DNA of 60,785 nt from the IMG/VR virus record IMGVR_UViG_3300010885_005045, positions 1 through 60,785 of that record; one strand, 5' to 3'. Origin of the DNA: a virus. Positions 29,401 through 35,778 of this stretch are shown piece after piece. A program made the position numbers and the translations under genes. The first letter of the stretch is position 1. The number at the start of each line of letters is the position of its first letter. The notes below the pieces were generated by a model. It did no database searches. It was not told the DNA's origin and saw nothing but the letters and a program-made list of their open reading frames with translations.

Positions 29401-32400
29401 GGTGTTGTTAGAGATGGCGCACCAGTTAGAGTTACTAAGACAGGTGGCATTGAAGGTCCGACTCCAGTTAAGACTGTATCAGAAGTTGTTAAGACTACTG
29501 AGACAGAAAGAATAGAGCGGATTGTAAATGATGATAAGGATCTACTTCGTGACAACGGAATGGACCAAGGGTTCTTAAAGTTATTCTTAAAGAACTATTG
29601 GACACGAATGCAGAACATAGACTTATCTCGTGATACTTATTCTCCAACCCTGCTGTCGCTGTGGACAAAGTTTGTTACAATCAACAAAGCAATTGTTGAA
29701 GCTAACAGAGCTGTCTTTGGTGATGATGGCGTAGCCAAGTTCTGGATTACAGTAGATAAGTTACGAGCTGAGAATATTAAGAAGCTTGCTACTGTTCCGG
29801 GTCACAAGTCTATGTCAGAGCGTCAACTCATGGTACTTGCTGCCAAGGAAGTTGGCGATGCTTACATGCCTCCAATCTTATTGGATGAATTGAATATTGT
29901 TAATACCGCTGAAGGTACATTTACTTTAACTGCCAAGGAAACAAAGACACCTAGAAAGAAAGTAAGTGATGCAACTAAGGATGAGTCTCCTGTACCTGTG
30001 CCACCAGAACCAACTCCAGTTCCAGCTCCTAAGGCTGGTGAGGAGGTGTCGGAAGTTATTCCACTGAAGCCAGTACAAGAGACACCAAGAGCTGATGTTG
30101 CTCCGTTGATTAAAGAAGCTACAACTAACTCCGAAGAAAACGCATCTGTTCTACTGCGTCAAAGCAGTCTCATTGGTGCAATCTTTGGTGGTAGTGAACG
30201 AGCATCTAGAAACTGGTGGAGAGCAATGAATAGTTGGATGGCTAATGCAACCCAGTCTGCTAGTAAGACAGGTCAGACAATTAGAAACCTTCAAAAGAAT
30301 ATTCGATTCTTAGCTCGGTTGTTTGAAGACAACAGAGCACAGACCGGACATTTAACTGCAGCAGGTAAGGAAGCTTTCCGAACTGCAAGACAATGTAAGT
30401 CTGATGAAGCTAGATTGATTACCCGTATTGCTAGACAACAACTCTTAGTTAATAAAAGATTAAAGGATAGCGGACTGGCTGCAGATAAGATTCGGGCTGT
30501 TGGTGTACTAAGTTATACCAAGCTTTCAGAAGGTGTTAATGTTACTCCTGCCGATCTTGTAGCTCTAGGGTTATCTCCAGAGTTATCAAAGGAAGTAGCA
30601 ACAGAGACTAATGTTCTTCTAAAAGTTTTACGACAGACCAATCAAACCATCTTAGATTTACAAGCTGACACAGGTTTAGGACATGTTTCATCTCATGATG
30701 GTACTCCACTTGATCCTATGAAGTATGCTCCGATTCAATTGAATCATGAAACCTTTGGAGCTATGAGTCCAACTGAACGGGCTACCTTTGTAGCTGCTTT
30801 GGTAAAAGCTCGTAGAGCGCGTAAGTTAAAGACACCAGTCTTAGATATCAATACACTTATTGTTCTTGGTTGGTTGGATGTTGCTCCATCAAAAGAAGCA
30901 AGAGGTACTGTCTTGTTTGCTGGAGATCGGGAATTTAGAGCAGGTGATTCAACAAACAGTTTAAGTCCTGAAACTTTAGCTGGTCTAAAAGAAGCTGAGT
31001 ATCCAATCACTATTGGTGAGCAAAAGATTCTAGAACAGTTGGCTAATAAAGCTGACTCACATAATTTCTTTATGCTTAAAGCTAATGGTGTTAGTACTCT
31101 GTATCGAATGCCTAAGGTTATAAATGATTTATCTAAAGCAGATCAACTTCGTTACGCTGAAGCTGTTGGTGGTAATAAAGCTTTGTATACTCAACGGTGG
31201 CAAGATTACCTAAAGGGTAAAGATCTTATTGAAGCTGAGATGGATGAGATGTTAGACTTCAAGACAAAGAAGGGAGCTTATAGTGAGTACAATCGAAAGA
31301 CTGGTACTAACATTGATAGACCCCTTATGCGTGTTGGTCAAGAAGAACAAAAAGCTTTAGCTATCCCCGGTATAATTCCTGAGGAAGTATTAGCTGATCC
31401 TATTATTCTTAAACACATCAGAACCAATCTTGCTGAAGCTTATAACTATTTCTTGAATGGTCGAGCATTTGAATTAATCTTCCAGAAAGAACTAGATAGA
31501 CTCCTAGGTACTCGTGGTGTCACAATGATAGACATCTTCCAACATGTGGGTGTTCAAGCAAGAGAAGATTTAGAAGCTATAGCCGTAGCTGAAAACTGGT
31601 CTAAAGGACAAACCGAAGCAAGACTATCTGATATTGATTCTGGTATGGCTAGACTTAGAGAAGAGTATATGTATAATGCAGATACACTTCCTATGCTCCC
31701 ATACCAAGATCAGTATGCTGCTCGTATTAGTTTGGCTCTAATGAAAACTAAGATTGCTCCGGGATATTTCTTTGGTGCATTGCCAGAGCTTATTATGGAA
31801 ACACTAAAGGCAAGTCCTTTAGCTATCCCTAGAACTCTGATTCAAAACTTACGGTATCTTGCTGGTGATCTTCGGTTCTCTAAGAATGCTTTAATGAATA
31901 ACTCTGAGCTTGGAGATATGATCTTTGGATTAGAAAATATTAAACATGACTTTAGTTCTCGCTTCTTAGGTGAAGTAGGACAAGGAGCATTTGAATTAGA
32001 TTCTAAACTTAAGACTAAGTTTGTTAACTCCAGTCCTAGTCAAGGTGTGATTGATACTGGTATTCATGGTCTTGAAACAGTATCTAAGGTTGCTGAGTCT
32101 ATTGGTTCGCTACAAGCTATAACCAACATGACCAGAGCAATGGCTAAGACTAGAGTACAGCGTATGCTTTATAAGCACATTAAAAAAGGTAGAATCCAAA
32201 AGCTATTGACTGCTTTAGAAGATCCTAAGTTAATGAAGATCATGCAAGACTACATGGTTGCAGCTGAGACTGATGCTGCTGCTGAGCGTAAGCTTTGGAA
32301 ACAATTCTCTACTATTGCCAGACAGTATGGCTTTGGGTTTAATCCACAAGAAGCTTTGGTCTTCTTGAAGTATGGTTTAAATTCTGTAGAGAAGATTAAA

Positions 32401-33438
32401 CATCTAGAGTATCTCATTAAGGGAACTGACCCTAAGGGTGATGGTCGAGTTAATATCCATGATATGGTTGACATGTATTGGCAAGCTAAGAACAAACCTG
32501 TAGTTGGCATTAAGCCAGAAGTACTGGAGCAAGTTATTAGTTCTTATGCCCATACCTTAGAAGATCTGGTTGTTAAAACATCTTCACCTGAACCTACGGG
32601 TTTAGGTAAGGTTACTACTATTGATTCTAAGACAGCCCTTGGTAAACTCTGGTATGCTCTTGGTTCGTATCTCCGTGGCTTCCAAGATAGTGTTATCTTA
32701 GACTACGGTAGCCGAAGTACTCTTCATTACCTCGCTGCTAACATGGTCCTCTATGGGACTATTGATACTCTCATTGGTTTATTCCGTGAGTGGATTGCTG
32801 GCAGAGAGGGTGAAGATATTGTAGAAGAGTTCTCCGAGAACCCATCTGCCTTTGCTGTCCGTGTAGCTAAGTCAGCTCCTATCTTGGGAACCTCTCAGGC
32901 TGCTCTAGAAGCAGTCCTAAGTGGCTTCAGTTACATGGCTGGTGGTACTTGGAGATCTTATGGTACCCCAATGGAATCTATTGGTATAGGGGCTGCTGCC
33001 TCTGCTGCTGAGGATATCTATCGTGGTGCTAAGGGTATTGCTGAACAAGCCACAGCTGAACAAACAGATTATACAAAGGTAGCAAAGGGAGTTGGCGATA
33101 TTGTCGCTGTTAACTCTTTGTTAAACCGTAGTCCGTTTGCTGTAGCTGCTAGATCCCTAGAAGCTTCAGGAACCTTAGAACAAAAGGGAGCACTACAGTC
33201 TTACCTAGATGCAATCCAAAGAGAACCGTATCCTTATGCTAAGCTCCAAAGGCAACAGCAAAGGAACCCTACACCGTCTGCCTTACCTCCGACACAACCC
33301 AGAAACTTTATGCTTGAGGAACAAGCCATTGAAAAGGCTAGACTCAAGCAAGCTGGGAAACCTTATAGTGGAGACATGTCAAAGGGTATAGCTGGTGTGT
33401 CAGGTTCCCTAGGGGATCTCTTAGGTAATGCCCAATAG
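20425..33438 (+). CDS. Giant 4337-residue multidomain ejection protein (T7 gp16 position)
   Basis: One uninterrupted 13-kb frame, over three times the length of T7 gp16 (1318). Visible parts in order: Gly/Ala-rich hydrophobic segments at about 313-400 and 430-460; a first zincin motif HELGH (919-923) with downstream EE (981-982); a CSASGWCT segment (1374-1381) that resembles the PcfJ-like/WCT region of phage polyvalent proteins; leucine-rich beta repeats of LPxLxxIxG type (about 1550-1955); a second zincin HEVMH (2046-2050); a sigma-70-like stretch (about 2580-2735); Pro/Ala-rich linkers (about 2978 and 3187); and a helical C-terminal third with a hydrophobic LGLFREW-like segment near 4100. 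The architecture resembles DarB-type polyvalent proteins delivered with the DNA. No lytic transglycosylase motif was found. The RBS is GAAAGGAT. The C-terminus overlaps a phage promoter. Confidence 0.8.
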   Translation: MIDYVNNFPIVPESPAETPRLSLKTYTSDVQFLMGMQGDLNIPDVSKKLDPNAWVLTYPNEVVERDTFNEYLANTNLLSSLQGGQQGIVNKMAEWFGFGPNEFQDYSKGAAMRAAIMGRNPLAVVKYGDSDLTPEKLDKARGLVKLLAPIANQEEQNPNVLTPTQQRLQKAEELLQYGLARKTVKERLGFSTKEGLLSQSTLYSLFLGKSDLDIARGVDDILAIRNKVDPSFDPELWWDALDPRVKQGFIENNISPNLIYTATNEDEANYRINEVLVKNNVQQRIEQYKPQWVDTGRLLVDNLVGGVINSPDSIPFAALELGAAAATFGISLIPSIAVSTATTATTGLTTFRVARNVVETIAKLPLGMAPSYAKNLGMLNSAVMTGAIFGVGNALQETARQNKLIAYSAALNYADPESQKDYDIASIAWAGGEGFALGGVGFGLLPTVIGSTAGAFLNRLKGVNVAPVGDAVVRMSTDKRFTYEGTRLGETIGYFNKKLTRKEVVVDLPVPEKVITESILEGVEPTPERIQAETTTARDRTDARAAVTPEAATATPDVPMTRRLDNETRQAYAERTGTNGTLSNIIEFVTELSRKNSAGDAVEERASLTGKGETFGDMGTTDRLRILHAAEEHLVTTRRKEKEAGLLTPARDKIYATMETQRRAMIKNYTKSLSKPERKALSESLGGVKGPRKTITEHVADARSTVVTAAAKNESAEKAAVSLLETAREIVANPSKKAELTADLPKEVLDIVDSTVTELALTNTVSDSTVDAIKANISGEAYTPVNRLHEDIKKSLSLKRLDPKRTALIAKLREDVSLFVSLVTGNKEHAQRFFDFTEELVAKNIITKTDRELLLASVVHLNFDSKAFDIKYSVEAFVSKDGKPQGTRLADFDTKKKIVRINSTSDDKSSNMRTLAVLHELGHAYFQAAATGDIYLNALKLYNNLIKDSKASTLLNINVATLADPLLASGYLTSYHLQNMEETFVNTFSLVLFTEAETYSVIAALKPVEVSLFKRVLKDLKESIIFAASVFNSSDHYTVASALIKKITELDTAANDAISVPDLVSAMTTALKQNKFKRDLAPSLSVVQTDKGTRISNSISMVEASLNDQFGAVVGKLLGRGENKLAGGLVIASNASDLATKFKEKTGRDLDEDTLDSIKADKIKAEGTARAWMIFAENKKLVNFTQIRSVADARVQAQAHYEKLISTVPAFDPDAYINSITDLELENLPLTVRTSVAEYRKGNKDAALVNLLEDVTVARQNSIDRWKEGLEVTNPTFAADPFFRDYVVTTVMAQFKTDSANTGLPFNKAALDLVYAEIQSGLAPRFDVTYRKALLKLTEDLVEIGDADNGWRRIPMSDVADPDFDLRVNQLQSCSASGWCTQDYMAAPYIQGGDFWTYIHKGKPTVAVRLENNNYNVGEMQGLANNGSVPIEHVDKINLLINSGKLPTLDATQIKAMQRANEVAIAEAAIKTAGGVQFKPTATHTQGRSGTPTAVKQLEIFAGTYAQTAIKCYRMPDGSVTLIGDGYLQLGDDLVSELLNVTELIGNFTIGTEERVRGTVRKVNRLPNLRKITGKLHINEDVDLPGLKTVTDGIQVNNYDIKINIDNLESLQGGLEFLEYRVNVKYGTRPVVSMKNLKLIEGAVDLITNNNIKVIMPALKKIDGKFTVATLGTYIVWQPNNRLTFESLTEVTEQITISSVNLPALIDHDGLLHLQENCSLPNLIGVDDLRLYAKTEADTLPSLKTIYDKFDYLTDVFLPQLETIGGDVVAFTHSDASLDLPNLTSIGGSIDFNNMGSAYTVYKLPRLSRVDGVVTINTDKAELPSLYSVGYLNVKHTSTIGDSFINGYRQSGAPVITLPSLVKVFKNCTFETPVSAPILKRVDGSLFITSKCLAPKLEIVNGDVTIKGKVDLSSLRLVGKNLHNFNIDTSLYALREVRGNLYLGPDHKLNKFPGISDGLKVGGDVLISKYTIDKQGVSAWDYMMVEVATDKLLGFRGIENRADLGDSFIRYSANGEVAGLYDPKSGLMFLVASALTDGTAPSVLAHEVMHGVATKAMEARALDLVNSRADTTATPEFQSFMAKVYDRMAKANVTDNPAEAIGYIVEEAMLAGRINGFSVIDNTFIAKIVDLFGEKIGSIIRDVVASVRARLYKNGMNMTLSVDDMLAFAKNGLHTLADGEATPVKDTTVKASTIANDNESINNFNNTVTQWLKSNTSQAQPNINPKNFRFSQGEVDLISNGLGDPSMIIAMAIVKSSGNEVINSDGKLTVHMKTLVDAYNSHKQAQFNSMLVKVTWLLTTQEFKQMAGMNLKERQTFIETKLFNAKKFKTGATEKTLLPATYQERDIADVYNVSYWGTTADSLINLLESGLETQTSSATKAKNKLKTPTDVLSVGDINTLLADVHGNKFLTATLIETLREHLNNNGLSDIAELVVMQHHKAYIKSLQSQGVFNIEEPTWSSQNIALDSISAFLSDKNSTHLALPILNKNIDPVLIKKLSERPNMTPEKVLVGIHKMIKDGSIVLNEITGKWEIPRKKIAVAVTDAATTDAIADGSQVLTLENLNDIAAKLFTKKLITDAQASIIFEKLDYVHSKIKDGTLTTENGLIRLAATMARNELLDEVRSRDGTTEDLVTKTGTEKDRKKGPSLVDLRSGKLKKTTLKEFKKTRYHAAIIWNNLSNNALFTEEEVSLVRGLLAFESDEALAKNSEEFLGKKKSASTIGSDRRALIEKFDSIGKAINYSPDDTPQSIQLKLARYIKTLDNVITETTTKPMKTTEVVADIAKTPVTPTVPNPVDTGSRLLEKQALAAKLVNKNPDPVITPSTKVDEGTLFRATSETTGGKPEAVLRPEKQVDAIIENSEVSTKEAVSFVPKKPLTMTMTSAEFMANPVKMASTMKVADRMGVDALVFSDGVVMPIKKDAPVVIGKVETNVKPGVESVTTLTVTKGVPTKRVREKKPPVKAEPIAEKTVEATTVTDVAPPPAPAVAPEEPIGVVRDGAPVRVTKTGGIEGPTPVKTVSEVVKTTETERIERIVNDDKDLLRDNGMDQGFLKLFLKNYWTRMQNIDLSRDTYSPTLLSLWTKFVTINKAIVEANRAVFGDDGVAKFWITVDKLRAENIKKLATVPGHKSMSERQLMVLAAKEVGDAYMPPILLDELNIVNTAEGTFTLTAKETKTPRKKVSDATKDESPVPVPPEPTPVPAPKAGEEVSEVIPLKPVQETPRADVAPLIKEATTNSEENASVLLRQSSLIGAIFGGSERASRNWWRAMNSWMANATQSASKTGQTIRNLQKNIRFLARLFEDNRAQTGHLTAAGKEAFRTARQCKSDEARLITRIARQQLLVNKRLKDSGLAADKIRAVGVLSYTKLSEGVNVTPADLVALGLSPELSKEVATETNVLLKVLRQTNQTILDLQADTGLGHVSSHDGTPLDPMKYAPIQLNHETFGAMSPTERATFVAALVKARRARKLKTPVLDINTLIVLGWLDVAPSKEARGTVLFAGDREFRAGDSTNSLSPETLAGLKEAEYPITIGEQKILEQLANKADSHNFFMLKANGVSTLYRMPKVINDLSKADQLRYAEAVGGNKALYTQRWQDYLKGKDLIEAEMDEMLDFKTKKGAYSEYNRKTGTNIDRPLMRVGQEEQKALAIPGIIPEEVLADPIILKHIRTNLAEAYNYFLNGRAFELIFQKELDRLLGTRGVTMIDIFQHVGVQAREDLEAIAVAENWSKGQTEARLSDIDSGMARLREEYMYNADTLPMLPYQDQYAARISLALMKTKIAPGYFFGALPELIMETLKASPLAIPRTLIQNLRYLAGDLRFSKNALMNNSELGDMIFGLENIKHDFSSRFLGEVGQGAFELDSKLKTKFVNSSPSQGVIDTGIHGLETVSKVAESIGSLQAITNMTRAMAKTRVQRMLYKHIKKGRIQKLLTALEDPKLMKIMQDYMVAAETDAAAERKLWKQFSTIARQYGFGFNPQEALVFLKYGLNSVEKIKHLEYLIKGTDPKGDGRVNIHDMVDMYWQAKNKPVVGIKPEVLEQVISSYAHTLEDLVVKTSSPEPTGLGKVTTIDSKTALGKLWYALGSYLRGFQDSVILDYGSRSTLHYLAANMVLYGTIDTLIGLFREWIAGREGEDIVEEFSENPSAFAVRVAKSAPILGTSQAALEAVLSGFSYMAGGTWRSYGTPMESIGIGAAASAAEDIYRGAKGIAEQATAEQTDYTKVAKGVGDIVAVNSLLNRSPFAVAARSLEASGTLEQKGALQSYLDAIQREPYPYAKLQRQQQRNPTPSALPPTQPRNFMLEEQAIEKARLKQAGKPYSGDMSKGIAGVSGSLGDLLGNAQ

Positions 33439-33450
33439 TTGGGGCTACTA
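33434..33450 (+). promoter_or_regulatory. Putative phage RNA polymerase promoter P1
   Basis: AATAGTTGGGGCTACTA, identical to the copies at 37798 and 55054 and near-identical at 46591. It overlaps the stop codon of the giant gene (TAG lies inside it) and points toward the early/genome-end region. Flanking CCC upstream and AGATAG downstream are partly shared with the other copies. Confidence 0.75.
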
Positions 33451-33512
33451 GATAGATACTTAAGGGATACCTTAGGTTCATCTATAGGTTTTAAAATTAT
33501 GTTATTGAATTA

Positions 33513-33547
33513 TATAGTATACTATAGTCCCTTAGGTAACCTAAGGG
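33513..33547. repeat. AT-rich perfect palindrome and adjoining CCTTAGG palindrome
   Basis: TATAGTATACTATA (33513-33526) is a perfect 14-bp palindrome. It is followed by CCCTTAGGTAACCTAAGGG (33529-33547), 9-bp arms around one central base. CCTTAGG/CCTAAGG words recur nearby at 33464-33570. Symmetric elements like this can be protein-binding, origin or terminase-recognition sites; the position just after the last late gene fits a genome-end region. Confidence 0.55.
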
Positions 33548-33596
33548 TAACCCTAGTTAACCTAAGTGTTAATTACAATATTATATAAACATACAG

Positions 33597-33628
33597 ATCC
33601 TAGGTCCCCGAAAGGGGATCTAGGATTA
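33597..33628 (+). terminator. Terminator-like hairpin at the end of the late region
   Basis: A 13-bp stem ATCCTAGGTCCCC/GGGGATCTAGGAT (one G-T pair) with a GAAA tetraloop, followed by TATTTAAGG. It would end late transcripts after the giant gene. The weak T-run makes efficiency uncertain. Confidence 0.6.
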
Positions 33629-33855
33629 TTTAAGGAATAGAGCACTCCGGGGTTTACCCCCCGGTTAATCCCTTGTCGATTTCCTATGGGGTCCCCGGAT
33701 CCCTCTGGGGCTACCGGAGGACATCAACACAAACAACCCCACACAGGGCAAGCTAAGGGGATCCCTGAGGAATCGACTAGAGGGGTCAAAAATTAGCGAA
33801 GGGGTATCCCCCCAAAGGGGCGGCGCGGCACCCCCCGGTGCCCTCCGGGGCGCGT

Positions 33856-33932
33856 GTCCGATAACCTAGGGGTGCGGCAAGTCCGATAACCTGAGTCCGA
33901 TAACCTTTGGCGATCCCATAAGTTATCGGACT
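33856..33932 (+). repeat. Three tandem GTCCGATAACCT repeats with an inverted copy
   Basis: GTCCGATAACCT occurs at 33856, 33881 and 33895. The inverse (AGTTATCGGAC) at 33921-33931 pairs with the third copy to form an 11-bp stem (AGTCCGATAAC/GTTATCGGACT) followed by TTGTTTG. The last unit could be a terminator or a switch in which any of the three copies pairs with the single inverse copy. Confidence 0.7.
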
Positions 33933-34292
33933 TTGTTTGCATAGTCTGCGGATTTAAATTCGTGTTCCGTTAGTGGTTGTACAACTAAATGCCCTACCGT
34001 TAGGGTACGCGATCAAGAGAATCGCTACAGTATGTTAACGGCTCCGACAGTATGCGCGTTAGGCATACGGCAGGGGATTACGCAGGACATGGGCAGGAGC
34101 CATAGAGCCATAAGTCGTAACATTCCCTACTTCAGGTAACCCCTGATTGCCGTATCCCGAAGCCCAAGTGTACTATCGGACGGGATATCCGATGCTCAGC
34201 ACGGATAGTATAGTGGATGGGGGTTTGAAACAACCCTGTCCGTGCGGTAACCTAGCAAGTTACGCGCATATATACACACGACTTTACAGAAT

Positions 34293-34334
34293 CCGGTATA
34301 CCCTGCCTTCTTTCGGGAAGGTGGGGTATATCGG
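34293..34334 (+). promoter_or_regulatory. 18-bp hairpin in the early leader (RNase III-like)
   Basis: Positions 34293-34310 and 34317-34334 pair over 18 consecutive base pairs, four of them G-T, with a 6-nt loop (TTTCGG). A second hairpin with one bulge follows at 34336-34364. Long uninterrupted stems without a T-run, placed before the first early gene, resemble T7 RNase III sites. Confidence 0.6.
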
Positions 34335-34408
34335 CTAGGGTACACTCGCAAGGGTGTACGCCTATCCGATACCATCGTGGTACGCGGATTCATTGTAAAG
34401 GAGACATT

Positions 34409-34846
34409 ATGACCTACGATATGTTTGTCCGGGTTGCTACGGCTTGTAACCTCAAGGGTGCATTCGCTGAGGCTTTGGAGGGTAACAGTACCCTTATCAA
34501 CGGTAAGTTAAAGGACATCGTGGTGTTCACTGAGAACGGCAAGGTATCCCAACGGATTATGCCTCTTCTCATGGAACAAGTGGCATACATTATGCCACCC
34601 AACTGTTCATCCAAGTACAGTATGCTAGCGGTACTTCTTGGAAAGTCTGGGATTCCTGCCGCTGAGTTTAGGTGGCGCGGTAAGGAAGGAGAAACATCGG
34701 ATACTGCCAAACAGTATACCGCATGGGCTATGGACTTCTTGTCCTGCCACTTCACTACTCTCAAGTTTGAGAATGAAGCGCAGGGGTATGTAGCCAAGAA
34801 GCGTACGGATATCCTCGCGGATGTCCTCGACAGTATCGTGATCTAA
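34409..34846 (+). CDS. Early protein, unknown
   Basis: A 145-residue protein and the first gene after the structured control region. It has an ideal AAAGGAG RBS. It is mixed alpha/beta with no membrane segment or recognised motif. As the first early gene it may act in host takeover or defence evasion, as T7 0.3 does; that is positional inference only. It is flanked by hairpins on both sides, suggesting a separately processed mRNA. Confidence 0.7.
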   Translation: MTYDMFVRVATACNLKGAFAEALEGNSTLINGKLKDIVVFTENGKVSQRIMPLLMEQVAYIMPPNCSSKYSMLAVLLGKSGIPAAEFRWRGKEGETSDTAKQYTAWAMDFLSCHFTTLKFENEAQGYVAKKRTDILADVLDSIVI

Positions 34847-34873
34847 GTATCACCCGCTACTTCCACAGGGGAG

Positions 34874-34915
34874 TAGACGGTAGGGTATACCTGCAAGGGT
34901 ATGCTCTACCGTCTA
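34874..34915 (+). promoter_or_regulatory. Hairpin between early genes
   Basis: TAGACGGTAG (34874-34883) pairs with CTACCGTCTA (34906-34915), and an inner GTATACC/GGGTATGC stem adds further pairs. It shares the words GGTA, GGGTATACC and CTACCGT with the hairpins at 34293 and 35239. Probably RNA processing; no T-run follows. Confidence 0.55.
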
Positions 34916-34941
34916 TTCGCTACTCTAATGAAAGGATCCGA

Positions 34942-35235
34942 ATGAAGGGTTATCAGCACACGGTATTGCAGTCGTATGTTAGTCGTGCAGTAAAGTCTGG
35001 CACTTTGCAAGACGCTAGTATAGCGATTGCCTACCTTAGTAAGGTAACGGGTAAAGGCTACGAGGTATGCGCTGCGGCACTTCGGTCAAAGTATGGTATT
35101 CGCCATGCTCCGGCAGTATGTGCTACTAGGGGTATGTGGTGTGCTAAGGATCTGTCAACGCCAGTAGGGTATGACAAGGTTAAGGTTAAGTGGGTTCGGG
35201 CTGATGTTCCAACCGAAGCCATTGTTAACATCTAA
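34942..35235 (+). CDS. Early protein, unknown
   Basis: A 97-residue basic protein with RBS GAAAGGAT. The N-terminal half is helical; Cys residues occur at about 54 (YEVCAAAL), 71 (PAVCATRG) and 78 (MWCAKD), but the spacing does not give a clear zinc motif. Hairpins lie before and after it. No function assigned. Confidence 0.65.
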   Translation: MKGYQHTVLQSYVSRAVKSGTLQDASIAIAYLSKVTGKGYEVCAAALRSKYGIRHAPAVCATRGMWCAKDLSTPVGYDKVKVKWVRADVPTEAIVNI

Positions 35236-35238
35236 TAC

Positions 35239-35487
35239 GGTATACCGTAGGGAAATCTACGGTATATCTTTGGTCGCTTGTATCCTCCTCAATACAAGGT
35301 AGTTGCTGACTACTAATCCGTTAAGACTCAGCAAAGGGTAGTTCCCGATACTATGCTTGTCGTAGGCATATAGAATAACTTTACATTAGGTAAGGCAGGA
35401 TATGCCTAGTGTAACCTATTCGCCCTGTCACTTTGTAACTTAAGGATAAGTTACTGGTATACCGTAGGGAAACCTATGGTATATCTT
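35239..35487 (+). repeat. Duplicated hairpin flanking a gene-free stretch
   Basis: GGTATACCGTAGGGAAATC (35239) and GGTATACCGTAGGGAAACC (35456) start two copies of a roughly 33-bp unit. Each forms ATACCGTAG / CTACGGTAT-type 9-bp stems. The second copy changes one C to T opposite G, so pairing is kept as G-U. Between them are smaller hairpins (TTGCTGA/TCAGCAA, TAACTTA-type). The gap of about 290 bp holds no gene. Confidence 0.65.
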
Positions 35488-35526
35488 TCGTATGGTTTGC
35501 TTTCTTTCTTTAACAAGGAGAATGAT

Positions 35527-35778
35527 ATGGAATTGTACAACGAAGGTAAATATGTGGAGGATCACTTTAACGATGGCACCCCTCTTGTTATTGAGGAGTG
35601 TAATAAAGGTGGGTTTGAGGTGTTTCCCTATGAGGGTGAGGGTAAAGATGTTACTGATTCAGTATTCTTCTTTACTCTGGCTGATGTCTTTGAGTGGGCA
35701 ACCACTCAGTTAAAGTATGACTTTGATGTTAAGTTCAAGGAGTACCTTACCATTACTAAGAAGAAGGAGACAGTCTAA
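35527..35778 (+). CDS. Early protein, unknown
   Basis: An 83-residue acidic protein; the start chosen is the ATG at 35527, after AAGGAG. Aromatic-rich middle (FFFTLADVFEWATTQL) and lysine-rich end. Starts a tightly coupled run of small genes. Confidence 0.65.
   Translation: MELYNEGKYVEDHFNDGTPLVIEECNKGGFEVFPYEGEGKDVTDSVFFFTLADVFEWATTQLKYDFDVKFKEYLTITKKKETV

Larger units (their letters stand above)
33629..34408. other. Gene-free structured region before the first early gene
   Basis: About 780 bp with no convincing gene and higher GC than its surroundings. It contains many hairpins: GGCACC/GGTGCC (33827-33842), the GTCCGATAACC repeats, GGCTCC/GGAGCC (about 34040-34105), a long-range pairing of ATACGGC...GGGGATTA (about 34065) with TAACCCC...GCCGTAT (about 34137-34156), and GCACGGA/TCCGTGC (about 34199-34248). 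In T7-like phages the physical ends, early promoters and RNase III sites sit here. I could not identify a convincing sigma-70 promoter. Confidence 0.6.

Noticed and set aside
28644-29555. 303-codon open frame on the minus strand
   Set aside because: Lies wholly inside the giant gene, opposite Pro/Thr/Val-rich linkers; low-complexity Ser/Thr/Val translation and no RBS. A shadow frame.
33494-33530. Host-type sigma-70 promoter with TATACT
   Set aside because: TATACT is good as a -10, but the hexamer 17 bp upstream (AATTAT) is not a credible -35 and the site sits within a palindrome.
33713-33725. TGGGGCTAC near 33715 as a promoter
   Set aside because: The left half AATAGT is missing, and the bases are part of a GC-rich hairpin.
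34147-34338. 63-codon frame in the structured region
   Set aside because: Crosses two strong hairpins, has no RBS, and the translation has no protein-like pattern; it most likely results from the absence of stops in GC-rich RNA.
34414-34797. 127-codon minus-strand frame
   Set aside because: Mirror of the first early gene, which has a good RBS and direction like all other genes.
33439-35526. CRISPR array
   Set aside because: The repeats are hairpin units or short tandem copies without regular spacers.
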